Assembly (NCBI GenBank): GCA_027450005.1
Contig: DAIDKO010000096.1
Location: 1 to 64,000 of the forward strand
Source: Rhodanobacter sp.
GTDB lineage: Bacteria; Pseudomonadota; Gammaproteobacteria; Xanthomonadales; Rhodanobacteraceae
DNA length: 64,000 nt
Direction: 5' to 3'
This document shows, in pieces, positions 9,615 to 18,516 of the stretch (positions are counted from its first letter, which is position 1; each line of letters starts with the position of its first letter). The notes below the pieces were generated by a model, which searched no databases, was not told the DNA's origin, and worked only from the letters and a program-made list of their open reading frames with translations. The translations under genes were made by a program, and so were the position numbers.

Positions 9615-10814
9615 ATGCCCAGCTCCCTTCGCGTCGCCAGCCTCACCGTCCTCCCTGTCCTGGCACTGAGCGCCGCACTCGCTGGTGCGCCGGCGCAGGC
9701 ACGGCAGGACAAGAGCCAGGCCGAGCAGGCCGCAGCGAAGCAGAAGCTGAGCAACCTGCACCAGCAGCTGCAGGCCCTGGACAAGCGCCAGGCCGCCACC
9801 GCCGCACGCCGCGACCAGCTCAATGCCGAACTGGCGAAGGAGACCACCGCACTGGCTGCCGCCGCGCGCGCGCTGCGCGAGACCGACGCCGCGATCGCTG
9901 CCAAGCAACAGCAACTCCAGCAGTTGCAACAGCAGCGCGCCGACCTCCAGCAGAAGCTGGCCAGTCAGCGCGCCGCCATCGCCGACCTGCTGCGCGCCAG
10001 CTATGCGCTCGGCCACGGCTCCGACCTACGCCTGCTGCTGGACAACGAGGACGTGGGCCGCAGCGCGCGGGCGCTGGTCTACTCGAAATACTTCCAGCAG
10101 GACCGTCTGCAGAAGGTGCAGCAGTTGATGGCCGGGCTCGCCCAGTTGCAGACGCTGGAGCAACAGATCACCGCCGAACAAGAGGCGCTGCAGGTCCAGC
10201 GCGACCAGCGTGAAAAGCAGAGCGCACAACTGGCGCAGCAGCGTGCCGCAGCGCAGAAGCTGGCCGCCGCGGCCGACGCCACCTACCAAAACCAGGCCCA
10301 GCGGCTGGCTGCACTGAAGCAGGACGAGCAGTCGCTGAACTCGCTGGTCGCACGCCTGCAGCAGCAGATCGACCAGGCGATGCGCGAGGCCGCCGAACGA
10401 GCCGCCGCGCGCAGGCACGGCAAGTCGCCGCCCCGCGTCGCCGTGGGCGGCGCCGGCGCCAACATCCGCGGCAACCTGCCTTGGCCGGCCTCGGGCGAGG
10501 TTCACAGCTACGGCAACGGCGTCCTGATCCGCGCGCCCGGCGGCAGCGAAGTGCGTGCCGTGGCCAACGGCCGCGTGGTCTACGCGGGCTTTCTGCGCGG
10601 CTACGGCATGCTGCTGATCCTCAACCACGGCAACGGCTGGATGAGCATGTACGGCAACAACGAGGCGCTGCTGCACAATGTGGGCGACGCGGTGAAGGCG
10701 GGCCAGGCCGTGGGCACCGCCAGCGCGCCCACCGGCGTCAACACCGGCGTGTATTTCGAACTGCGCAAGAATGGCGAGCCAGTCGATCCACGCAGCTGGC
10801 TGAAGTCCCACTGA
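9615..10814 (+). CDS. envC: EnvC-like murein hydrolase activator
   Basis: Periplasmic activator of cell-division amidases, 399 residues. A signal peptide (VLPVLALSAALAGAPAQA) is followed by a long Gln/Ala-rich coiled coil of about residues 30-270. A C-terminal LytM/M23 fold begins GNLPWPASGEVHSYGNG and ends with the family ending VDPRSWLKSH. The zinc ligands of active M23 peptidases are not in place; HGNGWMSMYG stands where an active enzyme has HxH. As in EnvC, it should bind and switch on an amidase rather than cut peptidoglycan. It shares orientation with the S41 protease 104 bases downstream, a common arrangement in proteobacteria. Confidence 0.92.
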   Translation: MPSSLRVASLTVLPVLALSAALAGAPAQARQDKSQAEQAAAKQKLSNLHQQLQALDKRQAATAARRDQLNAELAKETTALAAAARALRETDAAIAAKQQQLQQLQQQRADLQQKLASQRAAIADLLRASYALGHGSDLRLLLDNEDVGRSARALVYSKYFQQDRLQKVQQLMAGLAQLQTLEQQITAEQEALQVQRDQREKQSAQLAQQRAAAQKLAAAADATYQNQAQRLAALKQDEQSLNSLVARLQQQIDQAMREAAERAAARRHGKSPPRVAVGGAGANIRGNLPWPASGEVHSYGNGVLIRAPGGSEVRAVANGRVVYAGFLRGYGMLLILNHGNGWMSMYGNNEALLHNVGDAVKAGQAVGTASAPTGVNTGVYFELRKNGEPVDPRSWLKSH

Positions 10815-10918
10815 TCGCGCGACGCGGCGACGTTGACGGCGGGGCGCCACCGTCGCACGCTGGCAGTATCGAGGCCGGCCGCCTGTGCGGCTTCAACCCA
10901 CTTCCCCGGAGTCGTTCC

Positions 10919-12298
10919 ATGCGGTTTCCCACCTACAGCCTGTGCGCCCTTCTGCTGGCCGCACCGTTCGTGCACGCGCAGACCGCGCCGGCGCCTGCCA
11001 CCAGCGCGCACGAACCGCCCACCGACCTGCCCGCCACCCACGTGCACGCCAACGTACCGGCCAAGGACGCGGACGGCCAACCCAGCCTCGACGACATCCG
11101 CCGCTTCAGCCGCGTCTACGACATCGTGCGCCAGGCCTACGTCGAACCGGTGGGCAACAAGGAGCTGATCAAGGACGCAATCACCGGCATGCTCGCCGCA
11201 CTCGACCCGCACAGCGAATACCTCGACAAGCAGGGCCTCGCCCAGCTCAACGAGGACACCACCGGCCAGTACAGCGGCCTCGGCATCGAGGTGCTGGAAC
11301 AGGACGGTGGCCTGCTGATCGTCACGCCCATCGACGACACGCCCGCCTCGCGCGCCGGCATCAAACCGGGCGACAGCATCGTGAAGATCGACGGCGCGCT
11401 GGTCGACCCGCAGAACGTGGACGCGATGTTCAAGAAGCTGCGCGGCAAGCCCGGCAGCAAGATCACCCTGACCATCGTGCACAAGGGCAGCGACACGCCG
11501 GTGGACATGCACCTGGTGCGCGAGAACATCGCCATCACCAGCGTCAAGGTGCGCCAGCTCGAGCCCGGCTACGACTACATCCGCATCACGCAGTTCCAGA
11601 GCGATACCGCGCCCGACCTCGAACGCAAGCTGGAGGCGCTGGTCGCCAAGGACGGCGCGCCGAAGGGCGCGGTGCTCGACCTGCGCAACAACCCCGGCGG
11701 CCTGCTCACCGCCGCGGTGTCGGTGAGCGACGACTTCCTCGACTCCGGCACCATCGTCACCACCCGCGGCCGCCTGCCCGATTCCAACATGAGCTTCAGC
11801 GCCCACCCCGGCGACCTGCTCGACGGTGCGCCGCTGGTGGTGCTGGTGAACCACGGCACCGCCTCCGCCGCGGAGATCGTCTCCGGCGCGTTGAAGGACA
11901 ACCACCGCGCCCTGCTGATGGGGCAGCGCACCTTCGGCAAGGGCGTGGTGCAGACCGTGCTGCCGCTGGATGCCGACCACGCCGTGAAGATCACCACCGC
12001 GCGCTACTACACGCCCAACGGCACGTCGATCCAGGCCGAGGGCATCAAGCCCGACATCGCGCTGGCCGACATCGACGTGCGCAAGGCCGACACGACGCCC
12101 GCACTGATCGACTCCGAAGCCGACCTGCCGCACCACCTCGCCAACCAGAACGCCAAGGCCGGTGGCAACATCGACAACGACGGCAGCGCCGCCGCCACCA
12201 GGCTCGCCACCAGCGACTACGCGCTGTCGCAGGCACTCAACGTGCTCAAGGGGTTGGCACTGGAGCGCGGCGCGGCGGCCAAGCCGTCGGCCCAATAG
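10919..12298 (+). CDS. S41-family C-terminal processing peptidase
   Basis: Exported carboxyl-terminal protease (CtpA/Prc-type) of 459 residues. It has a signal peptide (SLCALLLAAPFVHA), an N-terminal helical region with ITGMLAALDPHSEYL, a PDZ domain (YSGLGIEVLEQDGGLLIVTPI to HLVRENI), and a catalytic domain with LDLRNNPGGLL. The nucleophile Ser lies in HGTASAAEIVSGAL and the general-base Lys in GQRTFGKGVVQT. The C-terminal tail after PDIALAD is Asp/Asn-rich and not conserved. Co-orientation with envC fits a role in envelope and peptidoglycan enzyme turnover, which is known for the family; the actual target is not visible here. Confidence 0.95.
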   Translation: MRFPTYSLCALLLAAPFVHAQTAPAPATSAHEPPTDLPATHVHANVPAKDADGQPSLDDIRRFSRVYDIVRQAYVEPVGNKELIKDAITGMLAALDPHSEYLDKQGLAQLNEDTTGQYSGLGIEVLEQDGGLLIVTPIDDTPASRAGIKPGDSIVKIDGALVDPQNVDAMFKKLRGKPGSKITLTIVHKGSDTPVDMHLVRENIAITSVKVRQLEPGYDYIRITQFQSDTAPDLERKLEALVAKDGAPKGAVLDLRNNPGGLLTAAVSVSDDFLDSGTIVTTRGRLPDSNMSFSAHPGDLLDGAPLVVLVNHGTASAAEIVSGALKDNHRALLMGQRTFGKGVVQTVLPLDADHAVKITTARYYTPNGTSIQAEGIKPDIALADIDVRKADTTPALIDSEADLPHHLANQNAKAGGNIDNDGSAAATRLATSDYALSQALNVLKGLALERGAAAKPSAQ

Positions 12299-12354
12299 CG
12301 CGCGGCCTCACCAGGAACGTCACCATTCCCAGCCCGCCTCCTGCCGGCGCCGCC

Positions 12355-12705
12355 TTGAACGCCAGGGACATCGCGAAGATCGGCCATTTTTATGCGAACG
12401 TCGCCGGACTTCGGCTCGCGGTCGTATAACAGGATCACCTCGGGCTGGAATCGGATGCGTTCCAGCTCTCAGTCATCGCGATACCAAGCGAGCGGGCGGC
12501 ACCCATCGCCATCGAGGAGCCGCCGCAGCGGCGTGAAAACAAGGCCATCAAGCTGGTTTTCCCGGTCGCCAGCCTTGTCGCAGCGCGCCAGGCGGCGCCG
12601 CTGCACGGCGGCGGACTCAAGGCCCCTCTAAGCGAGTGGCTGTTCCAGGGCTCGCGCCTCTGCGACGGCCACGACCCGCAAGGGAATGTCGTGCAGCTTC
12701 GTTAA
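12355..12705 (+). pseudogene. VOC/glyoxalase-family gene broken by an in-frame stop
   Basis: A single reading frame encodes a glyoxalase/bleomycin-resistance fold: LNARDIAKIGHFYANVAGLRL, then VFPVASLVAAR, and the closing WLFQGSRLCDGHDPQGNVVQLR typical of VOC proteins. It is interrupted by TAA at 12427-12429. The N-terminal Met is also missing, with homology starting directly at a TTG. No ORF-track line covers the whole. Both ends of the domain are preserved and only one stop interrupts it, so decay looks recent. It lies 56 bases after the S41 protease stop. Confidence 0.75.
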
Positions 12706-12754
12706 CGCGCACGCTGACGTCCCGATGCAGCCGGCAGCGTGGCCGCATCGCTGA

Positions 12755-13948
12755 TTACAGCCGCCCGCCCTGGTCGGCGGCCAGCAGCTCGGCCGGCAGC
12801 GGCAGCAGGTCGAGGCCGCGCGCGAACAGCATCGCCTGGAAGCGTTCGCCCATCTGGTCGGGCAGCGTGAGCCGCTTCACCTCCTGGGCCAGGCGATAGC
12901 GCGCCGCCTCGTCGGCGGCCTGCGCATGGGCGCTCTCGAACGCCTGCTGCAGGCCGCTGGCAATCAGGAACTGTGCCTGCGACAGGTACGCGGCCACACC
13001 GAACCCAGCGTGGTTGCCGGCTTCGGCCAGGGCGGTGAAATCCACCGAGGCGGTGAGGTCGTTGAGACCGGGCAACCACAACGGATCGCTGTGCGCGTGA
13101 TGGCGGTAGTGCGCCATCAGCGTGCCGTCGCGGCGGTCGGGCTGGTAGAACTCGCGGCGCACGTAGCCGTAGTCGACGAACAGCATCACGCCGGCCTCCA
13201 GCGTGCCGGCCACGGCCTGCAGCCAGTACGGCAGTTGCGGCAGCAGCTCGGTGCGGTAGCCATCGGCGAAGTCCTCGCCGAGGTCGCGCTCGACGTGGCG
13301 TACCGCGCCGGCCACCAGCGCGTCGGCGGGTCGATCCACGCGCATCAGCCGGCCTTCGCCGTCCAGTGCCACGTATTCCTCGTAGACCTCGCCTCCCTTC
13401 ATCGCGATGCGCGTGGTAGGCAACGCGTCGATCACCTCGTTGGCGAACAGCACGCCGCGCCAGCCGCGGTCGGGCGGACCGTCCAGCCAGCGGACGCGCG
13501 CGTTGACCTCGGCCGGCAGCGCGGCGGCCAGGCGCTCGCGCTGGCGCTCGCGCAGGTCGGCGCTGGGCTCGAGGATCAGGTAGCGATGCGGCAGGCTGCC
13601 GGCTTCGGCAAGCACCTCCAGTAACGCCTGCGCGAAGGCGCCGCTGCCGCCGCCCAGTTCGAGGAAGTTTGCCTGCTCGCCCAGCGTATCCAGAACCGGC
13701 CCGACCACATTCGCCACGCAGCGCGCAAACAGTTCACCCAGCTCCGGTGCCGTGACGAAGTCGCCGGCCTCGCCGAACTTGGTCTTGCCCGCGCTGTAAT
13801 AGCCCAGCCCCGGCGCATACAGGCAGCGCTCCATGAACTGCGAGAACGGCATCGGGCCGTGCGCGGCGATCAGTTCGCGCAACTGCTGCAGCAGGCGGTC
13901 GGAGTGCGCGCGCTCGTCGGCGCCGGGTTCGGGGAGGCGGGGGGACAT
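12755..13948 (-). CDS. Class I SAM-dependent methyltransferase, NDUFAF7/COG1565 family
   Basis: Predicted protein arginine-type methyltransferase of 397 residues related to mitochondrial NDUFAF7 (MidA). Family signatures: GPMPFSQFMERCLYAPGLGYY at the start, GDFVTAPELGELFARCVA, the SAM-binding FLELGGGSGAFAQALL, VLFANEVIDALP, LFVDYGY and GTLMAHYRHHAHSDPL. I take the ATG at 13948 (MSPRLPEPG); the track's extra 43 residues at the front are unlike the family. The bacterial role is poorly characterised. The gene stands alone between two unrelated units, convergent with the VOC pseudogene. Confidence 0.92.
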   Translation of the reverse strand: MSPRLPEPGADERAHSDRLLQQLRELIAAHGPMPFSQFMERCLYAPGLGYYSAGKTKFGEAGDFVTAPELGELFARCVANVVGPVLDTLGEQANFLELGGGSGAFAQALLEVLAEAGSLPHRYLILEPSADLRERQRERLAAALPAEVNARVRWLDGPPDRGWRGVLFANEVIDALPTTRIAMKGGEVYEEYVALDGEGRLMRVDRPADALVAGAVRHVERDLGEDFADGYRTELLPQLPYWLQAVAGTLEAGVMLFVDYGYVRREFYQPDRRDGTLMAHYRHHAHSDPLWLPGLNDLTASVDFTALAEAGNHAGFGVAAYLSQAQFLIASGLQQAFESAHAQAADEAARYRLAQEVKRLTLPDQMGERFQAMLFARGLDLLPLPAELLAADQGGRL

Positions 13949-14088
13949 ACGATCTGCCGTCGTCTGCAAAGGCTTCAAGGATAGCCGATGCGTCCGTGCA
14001 GCCCGCGCGGACGGGAGAGGGCTCCCCACCCGGCCGTGCCCTTGAGAGGTTGCGTCGGCGGCCGGGTGGACGTCCAAGGCGCGGACGA

Positions 14089-16296
14089 TCAGAAATCCTT
14101 CTGCAGGCTCAGGTACAGGCCGCGGCGCGGCCCGAACTGCGGTGCGCCCACGCCGATGCCGGTGCCATCGCGCAACTGGTAGCTGCGATCCAGCGCATTG
14201 ATGACCGCCACCTGGGCATGCAGCTTGCCGAAACGGACGACCCGGAAGTCACGCGAGACGCTTAGGTTGAGCTGGAAATACCCTGGCATGCGGGCGCCGT
14301 TGGGCACCGCGCCGGCGCGACGCAGGCCGCTGCCGAACAGATAGTCGGCACCCAGCTTGGTGCCGTCGCCCAGTGCGTAGCTGATGCCGCCGGAAGAGGT
14401 ATATTTCTGGTCGTGGTCGAGATGGATGTAGTTGTTCGCGATGTAGGCCAGGTCGGCGGGGCTGAAGTTGTACTGGCTGGTGACCACGTCCTTGCCCATC
14501 GCCTTGCTCCACGCAAAGTTGAAGTAGCCGGCCCATGGGCCGTTGTCGTAGTCGGCGGTGAACTCGGTGCCAGCCACCCGCCCGTACTTGTAGTTGAACG
14601 TGGAATAGACCAGCGCGGCGCCGAATTGGCCCTGATCCTGCAGGTCGTGCACCTCGCGGTAATAGGAGTCCAGGCCCAGCGTCCAATGGCTACCGATGTT
14701 TTGCGAAATCCCGGCATCGAAGTAGTTGGAGCGCTCGGCCAGCGGCTTGTTGTCGCCGTAGTTCTTCACCGCGTTGGTGGTGCCGGCGAAGGCCGCGATG
14801 TTCGCGGCAGTGATCATCTCGGTGGCCGGCGGCGTGAAGTAGCGCGAATAGCCGGCATGCACGGTGGTACTGCCAGTGGCCTGCCAGACCACGCCCACGC
14901 GCGGGCTGAGCTGGCTCTGGGTGGTGCCGAATGCCTTGTAGGCGTCGCCGCGCAGGCCGTAGTTCACCGTCCAGTCCTCGCCGAGGCTCCATTCGTCCTG
15001 CACGTAGGCGGACCACGTCCTGGCGACGATCGGGGCGCTGGTGAGGATGCCGAGCGGCACCGTGCTGGACTGGTTGCCGTTCGCATCGACCGGGAACACC
15101 AGCGAATTGGTCGTGGTGAGGGCGCGGTCGTCACTGTCGTACAAGCCGTAGCGCAGGGTATTGGTGTCGTTCAGCGGCGTGGAGAAATCCGCCTGCAACG
15201 TGCTGGCACGATCGGCCTGGCGGATGCTGCCGGCCACGCCGTTGAACATCAGGTCGCCGATGTTATCGGGCAGGTACAGCAGTCCGCTGTAGCGCTGACC
15301 CAGCGAAACCTGGTAATCGGTCTTGCCCGACTTGCCCTGCAGCGAGAGCACGCCGAAGCGGGTCTGCTCGTTCTGCCGTTCGTTCAAGCGGGCCGAATTG
15401 AAGCTGGTGAGGCCGAGGTAACCGAACTGCGGCGCCTGCCCAGGGTTGTTCGGGATCTGGAAGCGGTTGTTGGCGAAGCCAAACATGAAACTCAACCGCA
15501 TGTCGTTGTCGATCAGGTAGGAAATATCGCCGAAGCCCTTGACCTGGTTGGTATGGTCGTGGATCGGCGTGCGACTGGCGGTGGGATTCTCGATGCCGAC
15601 GTCGTTCTGCAGGTAGTTGGCGGTGAAGTAGGCGCTCCATCGGCCGCTGTTGCCCCACAGCGAAAGGTTCGGGTTGAAGGCGCCGAAAGACCCTCCGGTA
15701 AGGCCGACGCTGCCGCCGTTGCCGAGGTCGGCGCCGCTCTTGGTGGTGATATCCACCACGGCCGCGGTACGCAAGCCGTATTCCGCGGGCAGGGCGCCGT
15801 CCAGCAGGTTCATGCTCTGGATCGCGCGCGCGTCCAACGTCTGGCCAAAGCCGGAGATCGACTCGGGAATGATCACGCCGTCGATGCGGTACTGCAGGTT
15901 CGCGTGGTCGCCACGCACGTGCAGGCCGCCGTAGGAGTCCTGCACCACGCCCGGAGCCTGCAACACCACCTGGTTCAGCGGCGTGGAGGCACCCAGCGGC
16001 AACGCCTGGATGTCCTTTGCGTCGATCACGTATTGGCTGGAACCGGTGTCCGGTGACAGCGCGTTGCGCGCCTGGTCCAACACCGCGCTGACGCTGACCG
16101 CACCAAGGTCCCGCACCTTCGGCGCGCGCCGGTCGCGCGCGGCTTCCGGTTTGCTGTCACCGTCCGCCGACGGGCTGGCGTTGGCACCGCCGGTCGCAGC
16201 CGCGGCGGAAGGAGGCGCGACCTCATCGGCGTGGGCATGGGCGGGGATCACGCACAGAGCGGCGGCGAGACTCAGGGCAAGCGGGGAAAGCTTCAT
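14089..16296 (-). CDS. TonB-dependent receptor, possibly metal-regulated
   Basis: Outer-membrane receptor of 735 residues. The ATG at 16296 starts the signal peptide LSPLALSLAAALCVIPAHAHA. The plug domain contains SQYVIDAKDIQALPLG, QAPGVVQDSYGGLHVRGDHANLQYRIDG and LRTAAVVDITTKSG. The barrel ends RRGLYLSLQKDF, a classical C-terminal Phe strand. The ligand is unknown. A near-perfect inverted repeat resembling a Zur box lies 53-76 bases before the ATG, which would make this a zinc-starvation receptor (ZnuD-like role). The short HAHADE stretch straddles the signal cleavage region and is not a strong metal motif. The function is inferred from the operator only. Confidence 0.92.
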   Translation of the reverse strand: MKLSPLALSLAAALCVIPAHAHADEVAPPSAAAATGGANASPSADGDSKPEAARDRRAPKVRDLGAVSVSAVLDQARNALSPDTGSSQYVIDAKDIQALPLGASTPLNQVVLQAPGVVQDSYGGLHVRGDHANLQYRIDGVIIPESISGFGQTLDARAIQSMNLLDGALPAEYGLRTAAVVDITTKSGADLGNGGSVGLTGGSFGAFNPNLSLWGNSGRWSAYFTANYLQNDVGIENPTASRTPIHDHTNQVKGFGDISYLIDNDMRLSFMFGFANNRFQIPNNPGQAPQFGYLGLTSFNSARLNERQNEQTRFGVLSLQGKSGKTDYQVSLGQRYSGLLYLPDNIGDLMFNGVAGSIRQADRASTLQADFSTPLNDTNTLRYGLYDSDDRALTTTNSLVFPVDANGNQSSTVPLGILTSAPIVARTWSAYVQDEWSLGEDWTVNYGLRGDAYKAFGTTQSQLSPRVGVVWQATGSTTVHAGYSRYFTPPATEMITAANIAAFAGTTNAVKNYGDNKPLAERSNYFDAGISQNIGSHWTLGLDSYYREVHDLQDQGQFGAALVYSTFNYKYGRVAGTEFTADYDNGPWAGYFNFAWSKAMGKDVVTSQYNFSPADLAYIANNYIHLDHDQKYTSSGGISYALGDGTKLGADYLFGSGLRRAGAVPNGARMPGYFQLNLSVSRDFRVVRFGKLHAQVAVINALDRSYQLRDGTGIGVGAPQFGPRRGLYLSLQKDF

Positions 16297-16348
16297 GGGG
16301 TCGGGTTCCGATTCCGGGTGGGCAATCCGGCGCATCCGCCGGATGATC

Positions 16349-16372
16349 AATGTAATGTTATATCATTACATT
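16349..16372. promoter_or_regulatory. Zur-like inverted repeat upstream of TonB receptor
   Basis: Arms AATGTAATG and CATTACATT surround TTATAT, giving nine perfectly paired bases on each side in a strikingly AT-rich patch of a GC-rich region. The core AATGTTATATCATTACATT matches the enterobacterial Zur pattern AATGTTATANTATAACATT at 17 of 19 positions. A TATAAC -10-like hexamer on the minus strand lies inside it, so a bound repressor would block the receptor promoter. Confidence 0.5.
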
Positions 16373-16471
16373 CAAAGCGATCGAATCGACCGGGCCACAG
16401 GTCATGGCTCCTGGTCAGCCCGTTGATCCCCGCTTCAGGCCCAGGACCTAGACTGGTCGCTCACTCCGCCC

Positions 16472-17215
16472 TTGCTGGCATCCCGGAGCTGCGCTACGAG
16501 CCATCCCGACACATTCGGCGGCAGCCGCCAGGTACCCGCCGTGATCGGCGGCCAGGAAGAGGCGAACCGGGTTACCCAGGCTATCCTCGACTTCGTCAGC
16601 CGCATTCCCGGCAGCAAGGTGGACGGCACCGCCGATCCGCTGGCGCAGGCGCGCCAGATCGCCAGCCGTGCCGCCCAGCGCGCCGCGCTCACCTCCGGCA
16701 CGCTGGCGCTGCCGCCGGGGCCGCTGGGCTGGCTCACCGTGTTGCCGGAGCTGATGGCGATCTGGCGGATCCAGGCGCAGATGGTCAGCGACATCGCCGC
16801 CGCCTATGGCCGCCACGCCGAACTCGGCCGCGAACAGATGCTGTATTGCCTGTTTCGCCACACCGCGGCGCAGGCCTTCCGCGACCTGGTGGTGCGCATG
16901 GGCGATCGCCTGCTGTTCCGCCGCATGTCGTACACGGTGGCGGAGCGCGTGGCCAAGCAGCTCGGCGTGAAACTGAGCCGCCGTACCGTGGGCGAAGGCC
17001 TGTCGCGCTGGCTGCCAGTGATCGGCGCCTTGGGCGTGGGCGCCTACGCCTACTACGACACCGGGCAGGTCGCCGCCACCACCATCGAGTTGTTCAGCCG
17101 CGGCATCGACCATGAAGTCCATGGCGATCTCGACGAAGCGCCTCCGCCGCACAGGCGCGGCGGCGCGGCGGCCAAAGCCATTGCGCCCAAGCGCCATCCG
17201 TCCAGCGACGCATGA
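16472..17215 (+). CDS. EcsC-family protein
   Basis: Resembles the EcsC domain family of unknown biochemical role. It has a conserved core from RVTQAILDFVSRIPGSKVDGT, a hydrophobic hairpin LPPGPLGWLTVLPELMAIWRIQAQMVSDIAAAYG, and a later amphipathic segment ending WLPVIGALGVGAYAYYDT. The C terminus is basic and low complexity. The start is uncertain: the frame is closed upstream by TGA at 16424, the track uses TTG at 16472, and a GTG at 16541 is an equally possible start close to the recognisable domain. It ends 60 bases before the pteridine reductase start and may be co-transcribed with it. Confidence 0.75.
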   Translation: MLASRSCATSHPDTFGGSRQVPAVIGGQEEANRVTQAILDFVSRIPGSKVDGTADPLAQARQIASRAAQRAALTSGTLALPPGPLGWLTVLPELMAIWRIQAQMVSDIAAAYGRHAELGREQMLYCLFRHTAAQAFRDLVVRMGDRLLFRRMSYTVAERVAKQLGVKLSRRTVGEGLSRWLPVIGALGVGAYAYYDTGQVAATTIELFSRGIDHEVHGDLDEAPPPHRRGGAAAKAIAPKRHPSSDA

Positions 17216-17275
17216 GTGACGCGCCGGCAGCGATCCGGCAAGCTCTCGTTATCCGAATCGCGCAGGAACCATCGC

Positions 17276-18019
17276 ATGCCACCTCGTCACGACAGCCCCG
17301 TCGCACTGATTACCGGCGCAGGCAAGCGCGTGGGCGCGGTGATCGCGCGTATGCTACACGCGGCTGGTTACGACCTCGCCCTGCACTGCCGCCGCTCGGT
17401 GGCGGAAGCCGAGGCGCTGGCCGCCGAGCTGGAGCAGGCACGCACCGGCAGTGCCCTGGTGCTGCAGGCCGAGCTGGCCAATCCGCATACGCTACCGGCA
17501 CTGGTCGATACCACGCTGGCCCGCTACGGCCGGCTGGACGCGCTGGTCAACAATGCCTCGGCGTTCCTGACCGCGGATCTCCCGGCAACGAACCCATTAC
17601 AGTGGGACGAACTGTTCGCCGTGAACGTGCGTGCACCGTTCTTCCTGGCACAGGCCGCGGCCGCGGCGCTGCGCGAAAGGCGCGGCGCGATCGTCAACCT
17701 AGTGGACATCTATGCCGCGCGTCCACGCTCCGACCTGCTCGCCTATGCCAGCTCCAAGGCCGCACTGATCTCACTCACCCGGGGGCTGGCCACGGCGCTG
17801 GCTCCCGAGATACGCGTCAATGCGATAGCGCCAGGCGCCATCCTCTGGCCGGAAACGGCACTGTCCGACGAGGTGCAGACGGCTCTCATGGCAAAAACGC
17901 CGCTGGCCCGTATCGGCACGCCGGAAGAGGTGGCTAAGGCTGTGCTTTGGCTGCTGCGCGATGCGACTTACTGCACAGGCGAGACGCTGCACGTCGACGG
18001 CGGCCGGGCGGTTGCCTGA
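17276..18019 (+). CDS. Pteridine reductase (short-chain dehydrogenase, FolM/PTR1 type)
   Basis: NADPH-dependent reductase of 247 residues acting on dihydropterins or dihydrofolate. The nucleotide-binding motif is ITGAGKRVGAVIA, with the Arg that marks pteridine reductases rather than the plain SDR GxxxGxG. It has NNASAF, and the catalytic set Asp (NLVDIYAARP) then YASSK instead of Ser-Tyr-Lys, as in FolM/PTR1. The sequence ends GETLHVDGGRAVA. The ATG at 17276 follows CAGGA and removes 20 out-of-family residues from the track's start. folK and folB lie within 3 kb, which supports a role in tetrahydrofolate or tetrahydromonapterin synthesis. Confidence 0.88.
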   Translation: MPPRHDSPVALITGAGKRVGAVIARMLHAAGYDLALHCRRSVAEAEALAAELEQARTGSALVLQAELANPHTLPALVDTTLARYGRLDALVNNASAFLTADLPATNPLQWDELFAVNVRAPFFLAQAAAAALRERRGAIVNLVDIYAARPRSDLLAYASSKAALISLTRGLATALAPEIRVNAIAPGAILWPETALSDEVQTALMAKTPLARIGTPEEVAKAVLWLLRDATYCTGETLHVDGGRAVA

Positions 18020-18480
18020 GCTTGGCATGCGGTCAGCCACTGGTTGCGCAATTCGATACACCGACGCCGGAACGCCCCGCTGTAAACGAAGCCCTCGATC
18101 AACTCGAACACCTCGGGATCGCGAACCAATGAAGTCATCGTCCGCTCGCAGCTCTGCAGGGCATCGGGGTGCATGTTACCGTTGGTAGTAGAAGTCCAAG
18201 CCGCTTCCAACGGATTGAGCAACATGTAGGCCAACCATCGCTTGCGCTTGGTGAGACGATCCTGGCCGTGCGCGTCCGGATGGATCATGGCATCGAGGAG
18301 GTCGAGGTTTTCCTCGTTGTCCAGCGCGGCCTGATCAATGGCAATCCAGGCATCCTTGATGCCGCGGTCCTGCTCCATCCGCCCCACGTTCCGGCCCGCC
18401 TTCTGCACAGAATGGGCGATGTAGAGCGTCACCAGCACGTTGCCCATGCTCACCAAGACACCCAGCCACTCTACCGACAC
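17968..18480 (-). CDS. Small membrane-anchored protein of unknown function
   Basis: A 170-residue protein with one N-terminal transmembrane helix (VEWLGVLVSMGNVLVTLYIAHSV) followed by a soluble, acidic, helical region. I recognise no family. The start is GTG at 18480: AGGGGG lies seven bases upstream, and this Shine-Dalgarno sequence is swallowed by the track's TTG start at 18501. It is convergent with the pteridine reductase and the 3' ends overlap by 52 bases. Third-position GC is lower than in neighbours over part of the gene, which may mean a more recently acquired gene. Confidence 0.65.
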   Translation of the reverse strand: MSVEWLGVLVSMGNVLVTLYIAHSVQKAGRNVGRMEQDRGIKDAWIAIDQAALDNEENLDLLDAMIHPDAHGQDRLTKRKRWLAYMLLNPLEAAWTSTTNGNMHPDALQSCERTMTSLVRDPEVFELIEGFVYSGAFRRRCIELRNQWLTACQAQATARPPSTCSVSPVQ

Positions 18481-18516
18481 GCTGTTTCCCCCTTTTAGCA
18501 ATTCGAATACGAAAGA

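Noticed and set aside
10601-12295. 564-residue minus-strand ORF opposite the S41 protease
   Set aside because: Shadow of the protease gene, with no recognisable motif.
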